Shown: positions 58,749-64,000 of the stretch, in pieces
How the letters are laid out: every line of letters begins with the position of its first letter
Position numbering within the stretch: position 1 is the stretch's first letter
NCBI RefSeq assembly: GCF_041154385.1
Contig: NZ_AP028929.1
Coordinates: 1,364,001 to 1,428,000 of the forward strand
Origin: Streptococcus sp. SN-1
GTDB lineage: Bacteria > Bacillota > Bacilli > Lactobacillales > Streptococcaceae
Reading direction: 5' to 3'
DNA: 64,000 nt
The notes under the pieces: generated by a model
Databases searched by the model: none
Told to the model about the DNA's origin: nothing
Seen by the model: only the letters and a program-made list of their open reading frames with translations
Program-made: the position numbers and the translations under genes

Positions 58749-59654
58749 CTACTTGCTTTCACCTAAAATACGGACTTCTCTCTCAAGCGTGATACCTGAG
58801 TGTTCCTTGACTTTTTCGATAACAGACTCAATCAAGTCTTCGTAGTCTTTAGCCGTTCCATCTGCAACATTGATCATAAATCCTGCGTGCTTTTCTGACA
58901 CTTCTACGCCACCGATACGATAGCCTTTCAAGCCAGCTTCTGAAATTAATTGACCTGCAAAATGCCCTACTGGACGCTTAAAGACCGAACCACAAGATGG
59001 ATATTCCAAAGGTTGCTTGAGTTCACGTAGGTGCGTCAAGCGGTCCATTTCCTGCTTGATAACCTGATGGGTTCCTGGGGCTAGGGCAAATTTAGCTGAC
59101 AAGACAACTGCACCAGACTCCTGAATGGCTGAATGGCGGTAACCAAAAGCCAAATCTTTGGCAGACAGGGTCTCGATTTCTCCATCCTTGGTCAAGACCT
59201 TACAAGACTGCAAGATGTGGGCAATCTCGCCACCATAGGCTCCTGCATTCATAAAGACAGCGCCACCAACGCTCCCTGGAATGCCACAAGCAAATTCAAA
59301 ACCAGTCAAACTATGACGAAGGGCAATGCGAGTTGTCTCAATCAAATTAGCCCCAGCTTCTGCTTCAATAGTATAGCCATCAACAGAAACATTATTGAGC
59401 TTGTCACACAAGATGACGAATCCACGAATCCCACCGTCACGAACAATGATGTTACTAGCATTGCCAAGAACCATCCAAGGAATATTTTCTTGGTTGGCAA
59501 ATTTAACAACGCGCGCCAACTCAAAACGATTTCGTGGAAAGACCAAATAATCGGCCTCTCCACCTACTTTTGTATAACTATAGCTATGCAAGGGTTCCTT
59601 AAAACGGATATCAATTCCTTCTAAGATTTCAAGCATTTTTTCTCTTACAGACAT
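58749..59654 (-). CDS. murB: UDP-N-acetylenolpyruvoylglucosamine reductase
   Basis: A 301-residue FAD enzyme that makes UDP-MurNAc in peptidoglycan synthesis. FAD-binding motifs [15 protein letters not shown] and [13 protein letters not shown] are at the N-terminal half, followed by [20 protein letters not shown] and the catalytic serine region [18 protein letters not shown] precedes the start. It lies upstream of potABCD on the same strand, a conserved streptococcal order. Confidence 0.97.
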   Translation of the reverse strand: MSVREKMLEILEGIDIRFKEPLHSYSYTKVGGEADYLVFPRNRFELARVVKFANQENIPWMVLGNASNIIVRDGGIRGFVILCDKLNNVSVDGYTIEAEAGANLIETTRIALRHSLTGFEFACGIPGSVGGAVFMNAGAYGGEIAHILQSCKVLTKDGEIETLSAKDLAFGYRHSAIQESGAVVLSAKFALAPGTHQVIKQEMDRLTHLRELKQPLEYPSCGSVFKRPVGHFAGQLISEAGLKGYRIGGVEVSEKHAGFMINVADGTAKDYEDLIESVIEKVKEHSGITLEREVRILGESK

Positions 59655-59739
59655 GTCACTCTTCCTTTTACAAAATTCATTCCATTATACCATTTTTAAG
59701 ACCATTTGACGACCCTAAAAAGACCTTGTTTGGATTTTG

Positions 59740-59772
59740 CATAAGAAAAAGAGGTTTCCCCCTTTTCTTATG
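59740..59772 (-). terminator. Terminator of aldB and the YhfC-type gene
   Basis: ATAAGAAAAGGGGGAAACC and the complementary CTCTTTTTCTTAT form a hairpin on the minus strand directly behind the gene at 59768. Confidence 0.65.
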
Positions 59773-60520
59773 ATTTTTTACAAAAGATAGCCTTTGTTCC
59801 ATAGGCAACCAGAACGATCTCTAGTACTAGGACAACTTCAACCAAGACTGGATTTGTCAACCAGCCAACTTGGACTAGAGATGGTGCTAAGTCAAAGAAG
59901 GCATGTAGGCCATAGGCTGCTAGGAGATAAATCCATTTCTTCTGGCAAACAGCTTGGTAAACCCAAACAGTCAAGAGTAATTGGAAACCTAGGGCCAAGA
60001 TTCTCTCAAAACCAAGCAAATAAATCTGCCAGACTGATAGCGACTGGATAGTTTTCAACATATTTTCAGACAGTAATTGCATGACCTGTGGATCCTGCGT
60101 TTGAACCGCCGAAAGCACGATGTAGAGATTGAGTAAACTAGCAAGGCCTAGGAAAATTAATTCCAAACCACCATGCCCTAACCCATAGGCCAAGGCGTCT
60201 GCCTTTTCCAAACTTCTCTTTTTCTCCAACCATTTGAAGAAAACAAGACGAGCAGTTTCCTCAAAAAATGCTGCCATGGCTAGGCCATAGATGATATAGA
60301 CAATTGGATGATCTTGCAAGAGGGCAATACTACCGTCTTTTTGAGGATGCAAAACCAAGATATGCACCAGTTTTTCCAAAATCTGTGAAGAGACAAAGAA
60401 GGCTACAGCTCCCAAGCCCAAAACAGCTAGATTAATCTGGTATTTCTTTTTGGCATACCAAATGCTCCCTATCAAGAAAGCCAGCAACAGCACCATGGTA
60501 ATGATAATATGAATGGTCAT
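59768..60520 (-). CDS. YhfC-type intramembrane metalloprotease-like protein
   Basis: A 250-residue protein with about seven transmembrane segments. The conserved residues of CPBP/PrsW-like membrane proteases are visible: E87-E88 with R91 (FFEETARLV), G-H-G-G with E120 (YGLGHGGLELI), and H-A-F-F-D near residue 210. It belongs to the YhfC family, whose substrates are unknown. It lies nine bases downstream of aldB, apparently in the same operon. Confidence 0.85.
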   Translation of the reverse strand: MTIHIIITMVLLLAFLIGSIWYAKKKYQINLAVLGLGAVAFFVSSQILEKLVHILVLHPQKDGSIALLQDHPIVYIIYGLAMAAFFEETARLVFFKWLEKKRSLEKADALAYGLGHGGLELIFLGLASLLNLYIVLSAVQTQDPQVMQLLSENMLKTIQSLSVWQIYLLGFERILALGFQLLLTVWVYQAVCQKKWIYLLAAYGLHAFFDLAPSLVQVGWLTNPVLVEVVLVLEIVLVAYGTKAIFCKKS

Positions 60521-60529
60521 TTTCTTCTC

Positions 60530-61261
60530 CTATTCTGCCTTTTCAATATCTTTTTTCATCTCGTCAACATTGAACTTAGCAAACAAGTATTGACGGTCTT
60601 GGACTGGAAAACGTTGGTCCAACTGGTCAACCGCTCCCACCTCGATAATGCCTTCCTTGATGACAAAGTCCATAACATGCCCACCGAAGGTCAAATCATC
60701 TGAGATGAAGTGTAGATGATAGCCTGCCACACTGACCCCATGGAAAATCTCTGGCGTCCAGAAACCAACGATGGTCCCTGCTACATTGTCGCGACTATAT
60801 TCCGGTTGATGGGTTGCGACCTCAGCAAACTTGGTATCTGGTGTCGACTTAGGAATCATGCGTACATGCATATGTGAAAATTCGCCACGAATCTTAATTG
60901 AGCGAAAAAGATTTTCCCCGTCATAATAAGACTCGATTCGCTCTTCCAATTCCTTGTCTGTCATCTCAAAGCGCTGGCGGAAAATGACCTCTGCCTGATG
61001 CGGTACCACTGCTGCGTAAGGAATAAGGGCATCTGGTGACACTTCTACAATTTCCGGTTGCTCTCCTGAGCCTTTGGCTTGATAAGCCTTGCCATCCAAG
61101 ACAATCAATTCTCCATCAATGGAATCCAAGGTTCCCAAACCAAGGTCACCATGCTCTAGCAATTCTCCTACTGTCATGGTACCACCATAAAGGCCTGCCA
61201 TCAAGGCTCCAAGGGTATTGTATTGAAATAATTTCACTGGTTCCTGCACGTTCTTATCCAT
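60530..61261 (-). CDS. aldB: Alpha-acetolactate decarboxylase
   Basis: A 243-residue enzyme (also called budA) that converts alpha-acetolactate to acetoin. The zinc-binding segment shows GYHLHFISDD and GGHVMDF. This removes acetolactate made from pyruvate and balances branched-chain amino acid synthesis. The start MDKNVQEPVKL is preceded by GAAAGTG. Divergent from the MocR-type gene, which may control it. Confidence 0.95.
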   Translation of the reverse strand: MDKNVQEPVKLFQYNTLGALMAGLYGGTMTVGELLEHGDLGLGTLDSIDGELIVLDGKAYQAKGSGEQPEIVEVSPDALIPYAAVVPHQAEVIFRQRFEMTDKELEERIESYYDGENLFRSIKIRGEFSHMHVRMIPKSTPDTKFAEVATHQPEYSRDNVAGTIVGFWTPEIFHGVSVAGYHLHFISDDLTFGGHVMDFVIKEGIIEVGAVDQLDQRFPVQDRQYLFAKFNVDEMKKDIEKAE

Positions 61262-61348
61262 TCACTTTCTTGTCTGTTATTCTATAAATGTTACTCCTAA
61301 GTATACCACATTTGCCCCTAGATGTGAACGAGAGAAACACTCTATACA

Positions 61349-61377
61349 TTGCCAAGAAGGAAAAAAAAGAGTACAAT
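61349..61377 (+). promoter_or_regulatory. Promoter of the MocR-type gene
   Basis: TTGCCA and TACAAT are 17 bases apart; GGGAGA follows as ribosome-binding site. Confidence 0.75.
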
Positions 61378-61402
61378 GTAACAAAATCAAGGGAGATCTG
61401 GA

Positions 61403-62674
61403 ATGAAGAAACAAAGCAAGTACCAAGAGGTCGTATCTTATCTGAAAAACGGTATCGAGTCTGGACGTTTTCCAACGGGAAGTCGCCTACCTTCTATCCG
61501 TCAACTGAGCCTTGACTTTCACTGTAGCAAGGACACCATTCAACGCGCCCTACTGGAATTACGGCACGAACAATACCTCTATGCCAAGCCCAAGAGTGGT
61601 TACTATGTCCTAGAACAAGGGCAACATCAAGACCTAGAAATTGAGGTTACGGACGAACACGCCAGCGCCTATGACGATTTCCGACTCTGTGTCAATGAAA
61701 CCTTGATTGGCCGGGAAAACTACCTCTTCAACTACTATGAAAATCAAGAAGGTTTAGAAGACCTAAGACAGTCCATTCACCAACTCCTCTTTGACCAAGC
61801 TCTCTACTGCAAGGCTGACCAACTGGTACTGACTTCTGGAACCCAACAAGCCCTTTTTATTCTCTCGCAAATATCCTTTCCTAGCCAAGCAAAGGAAATC
61901 TTGGTGGAACAGCCGACCTACCATCGGATGAATCGTCTCTTGATTGCTCAGAGGTTAGCCTATCAAACGATTGAACGAGGCATTGATGGGATTGACTTGG
62001 AGGAGCTGGAAGGCCACTTCAAAACAGGAAAGATTAAGTTTTTCTACACCATTCCTCGTTTTCACTATCCTCTGGGGCATTCCTATTCAGAACAGGACAA
62101 ACGGGCTATTCTTGACTTAGCTGCCAAGTATGGAGTCTATATCGTAGAGGACGACTATCTGGGGGATTTGGACTCTAAAAAGGGCCAGACCTTCCACTAT
62201 CTGGATACAGAGGAACGCGTTATTTACATAAAGTCCTTCTCAACCAGCCTCTTTCCAGCCCTGAGGATAACAGCACTCATCCTTCCAAATGCTATCAAAG
62301 AAGCCTTTGTGGCCTACAAAAATATCCTAGACTACGATAGCAACCTTATCATGCAAAAGGCCCTGTCACTCTATATTGACAGTCAACTATTTGAGAAAAA
62401 CCGTCTGGCTCGCTTATCCAATCAGGAATCTTACCAAAAACAACTCGAGGAAAGATTAGCTAACACTCCTTGTCCCCTTCCTCATTTTCCCCTATACGAT
62501 GGTTTATTACTAGATCTGAGACAGTATCCTAAAATTGCCAGTCTCAAACATAGCCAACTGGACTTGGACTTCTTTGAAAAGGCCTATTTGAGCGCCTGCC
62601 CTTATCAATTTGCCAAGGTATCCTTAGACAATCTGGAAAATGTTTTAAACTATTTAAAAGCAGAATTGGAATGA
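61403..62674 (+). CDS. MocR-type GntR regulator lacking the PLP lysine
   Basis: A 423-residue protein with an N-terminal GntR winged helix (residues about 5-70: IESGRFPTGSRLPSIRQLS) and a C-terminal aminotransferase-fold domain. The PLP-binding motif, normally Y-I-x-S-F-S-K-x-L-x-P-x-L-R, reads K277-S-F-S-T281-S-L-F-P, so the Schiff-base lysine is Thr. The motif VEDDY is kept. It either no longer binds PLP or binds another ligand. It diverges from aldB; a regulatory link is plausible but not shown. Confidence 0.9.
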   Translation: MKKQSKYQEVVSYLKNGIESGRFPTGSRLPSIRQLSLDFHCSKDTIQRALLELRHEQYLYAKPKSGYYVLEQGQHQDLEIEVTDEHASAYDDFRLCVNETLIGRENYLFNYYENQEGLEDLRQSIHQLLFDQALYCKADQLVLTSGTQQALFILSQISFPSQAKEILVEQPTYHRMNRLLIAQRLAYQTIERGIDGIDLEELEGHFKTGKIKFFYTIPRFHYPLGHSYSEQDKRAILDLAAKYGVYIVEDDYLGDLDSKKGQTFHYLDTEERVIYIKSFSTSLFPALRITALILPNAIKEAFVAYKNILDYDSNLIMQKALSLYIDSQLFEKNRLARLSNQESYQKQLEERLANTPCPLPHFPLYDGLLLDLRQYPKIASLKHSQLDLDFFEKAYLSACPYQFAKVSLDNLENVLNYLKAELE

Positions 62675-62692
62675 CTTCCAACTCTGCTTTTT
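62660..62692 (+). terminator. Terminator of the MocR-type gene
   Basis: AGCAGAATTGGAA and TTCCAACTCTGCT form a hairpin followed by six T residues; the upstream arm includes the last codons of the gene. Confidence 0.85.
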
Positions 62693-62696
62693 TCTT

Positions 62697-62800
62697 ATAC
62701 TCTTCGAAAATCTCTTCAAACCACGTCAGCGTCGCCTTACCGTACTCAAGTACAGCTTGCGGCTAGCTTCCTAGTTTGCTCTTTGATTTTCATTGAGTAT
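62697..62800 (+). repeat. BOX element (copy 3)
   Basis: ATACTCTTCGAAAATCTCTTCAAACC, then CGTCAGCGTCGCCTTACCGTAC (the boxA core) and a boxC part ending CATTGAGTAT. The last base of the element is the first base of the lipoprotein stop codon, so it separates the two genes completely. Confidence 0.9.
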
Positions 62801-63615
62801 TATTCTTCAACCTCAGTTAGACTTGCTGCTTTTTCAAGATATTTTTGGTAGGTGCCGTCATCCTTGAGTTTTTGGATAACCTTGTCCACCACTTCTTTCA
62901 AATCAGTACTATTTTTTCTAAGGGCAACTGCATTAGCTTCGCCGTCCTTCATCTTCAAGCTGACAGTTGCGACAGCTAAGTCAGCGTTTTTAGTAGCATA
63001 GCTAAGGGCAACAGGCTCATCCATGTGAACAGCATCTACTTTTCCAGTCTGCAATTCATTGACTGCTTCCCCCATATTGGTTAGGGAAGTCAATTGAGCT
63101 TTTGGCAATTGTTCCTTAACCATAGACTCTGGAACAGTCCCTTTTTGAGCTGCAATATTAGCACTTTCAAGGCTAGTTAAATCCTTGTATTTTTCTACAT
63201 CAGACTTACGAACCAAGAAACTAATCTTGTTTTCATAGTAAGGGATTGAAAAATCAAAGACTTCTTTTCTCTCGTCAGTAGCGCTAATTCCCGCAACTGC
63301 TAGGTCAGCCTTACCAGTTTGAAGACTGGTCAAGACATTATCAAAACTCATGCTTGAAATTTCCAACTTCACCCCAAGTTCATCAGCGATAGCTTGGGCC
63401 ATGTCAATGTCCGCACCGACTACCTGGTTTTTTCCGTCAACTAAGGATTGAAATTCAAAAGGTGCATAGTCAGGACTAGTCGCCACAACTAATTTCCCCT
63501 TTTGCTTAATGGCCTCAACAGCTGACTGAGAACCATTAGAACCCGACTGGCAAGCTACTAAGAGGAAACTTGCAAGAAAACTACATAAAACAAATATCCA
63601 TTTTTTTGATTTCAT
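62800..63615 (-). CDS. Amino acid ABC transporter substrate-binding lipoprotein
   Basis: A 271-residue family 3 binding protein. The signal peptide ends in a lipobox, LVAC, with the lipidated cysteine at residue 22, so it is anchored to the membrane outside. Landmarks are GKLVVATSPDYAPFEF, VGADIDMAQAIADELG and KADLAVAGISATDERKEVFDFSIPY. It stands alone with its own strong promoter; no ATPase or permease is adjacent. The pair at 29782-31199 could be its partner. Confidence 0.92.
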   Translation of the reverse strand: MKSKKWIFVLCSFLASFLLVACQSGSNGSQSAVEAIKQKGKLVVATSPDYAPFEFQSLVDGKNQVVGADIDMAQAIADELGVKLEISSMSFDNVLTSLQTGKADLAVAGISATDERKEVFDFSIPYYENKISFLVRKSDVEKYKDLTSLESANIAAQKGTVPESMVKEQLPKAQLTSLTNMGEAVNELQTGKVDAVHMDEPVALSYATKNADLAVATVSLKMKDGEANAVALRKNSTDLKEVVDKVIQKLKDDGTYQKYLEKAASLTEVEE

Positions 63616-63646
63616 AAATAAACAACCTCTCTGTTAATTTTGTATA

Positions 63647-63675
63647 ATTATAACGCTATCCAAGCTACTTGTCAA
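63647..63675 (-). promoter_or_regulatory. Consensus promoter of the lipoprotein gene
   Basis: On the minus strand perfect TTGACA and TATAAT are 17 bases apart, so the gene is probably strongly expressed. Confidence 0.9.
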
Positions 63676-63719
63676 GTGTTTTTAGAATTTTTATCTTAAA
63701 AATATTTTTTTCATTCAAT

Positions 63720-63755
63720 AAAAGGAGCTATCAGTTGATTTCAAGCTCCTTTTTA
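63720..63755 (-). terminator. Terminator of phoU
   Basis: AAAAGGAGCTTGAAATC and GATAGCTCCTTTT form a hairpin with a U-run on the minus strand, just behind the phoU stop codon. Confidence 0.85.
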
Positions 63756-63772
63756 TACAGAATGAATCTATT

Positions 63773-64000
63773 TTATAGTTCGACAATCTTACCTGTTTCA
63801 AAGTAAACAACCCATTCACAGATATTCTTGGCATAGTCTCCAATACGTTCCAAGAAGGCAATTACTTGGAAGTAATCACGACCTGTAACGATGGCATCTG
63901 GATTTTTCTTGATTTCTTCTGTAGCCAAGTCACGAATGCTATCAAAATAATGGTTGATTTTTTCGTCCATGGCTGCTACTTCATAGGCCTGATCCACTGA
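63773..64000 (-). CDS. phoU: Phosphate transport regulator PhoU, C-terminal part (cut by window edge)
   Basis: About the last 75 residues of a PhoU protein, including the conserved helix RDYFQVIAFLERIGDYAKNICEW, which contains the metal-binding E-x-x-x-D of the second PhoU repeat. PhoU links the Pst phosphate transporter to its regulator. The 5' part and the pst genes probably lie beyond position 64000. Confidence 0.9.
   Translation of the reverse strand, partial: SVDQAYEVAAMDEKINHYFDSIRDLATEEIKKNPDAIVTGRDYFQVIAFLERIGDYAKNICEWVVYFETGKIVEL

Overview
The window is chromosomal DNA of a Mitis-group streptococcus (Streptococcus pneumoniae, S. pseudopneumoniae, S. mitis or S. oralis). The evidence is a phosphorylcholine esterase with choline-binding repeats (pce/cbpE), three pneumococcal-type BOX elements, and typical streptococcal housekeeping operons (proBAC, potABCD, rplU-prp-rpmA, ezrA-gyrB, clpE). 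Gene blocks that I remember as separate in pneumococcal reference genomes sit next to each other here, and the EzrA N-terminus differs from the pneumococcal form I recall. A close relative of S. pneumoniae is therefore as likely as S. pneumoniae itself. I saw no rRNA, tRNA, CRISPR array, intact IS or prophage.

Layout. 1-14800 is almost entirely minus strand: 5' part of phoH, yozE-like gene, cvfB, frr, pyrH, trmFO, rsmI, yabA, holB, tmk, proC-proA-proB, pce, rluD, lspA and the LysR regulator mtaR/cpsY. 14802-17578 is an AT-rich accessory stretch: 0.9 kb of degenerate DNA, a translationally coupled pair (class I methyltransferase plus a two-TM protein of unknown function), and 0.5 kb without genes. 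17579-21647 holds rpmA-prp-rplU with an L21 leader, a DUF1275 membrane protein, a Gfo/Idh oxidoreductase and a DEAD-box helicase. 21648-22800 carries two orphan genes (small membrane protein and secreted beta-rich protein) behind a promoter with a cre-like site.

22917-45050 is housekeeping: tuf, an AI-2E family transporter, dacA (PBP3), nnrD, an unknown 273-aa protein, folD, an amino-acid ABC ATPase/permease, ykuJ-like gene, clpE (CtsR-regulated), a NUDIX hydrolase, DUF1827, ezrA, gyrB, a HAD protein, a DJ-1/PfpI protein, rodA, dinG and a U32 peptidase-family gene. 45051-49626 has a BOX element, a dispersed repeat, an ABC-2 exporter pair and a cytoplasmic alpha-amylase with a cre-like site. 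49716-53076 is a T-box-controlled operon of a LURP-one protein and alaS. 53123-54570 is a small accessory locus: an XRE regulator broken by a stop codon, a TPR protein and two unannotated micro-ORFs. 54808-64000 carries potABCD, murB, a YhfC-type membrane protein, aldB, a MocR-type regulator, an amino-acid-binding lipoprotein and the 3' part of phoU.

The most interesting items are the XRE/TPR/micropeptide locus, the methyltransferase plus two-TM pair, a hairpin-plus-tail repeat found three times in the trmFO leader and once behind rpmA, a MocR regulator without its PLP lysine, two candidate leaderless genes (dacA and the HAD gene), and the secreted-protein pair under a cre-like promoter.
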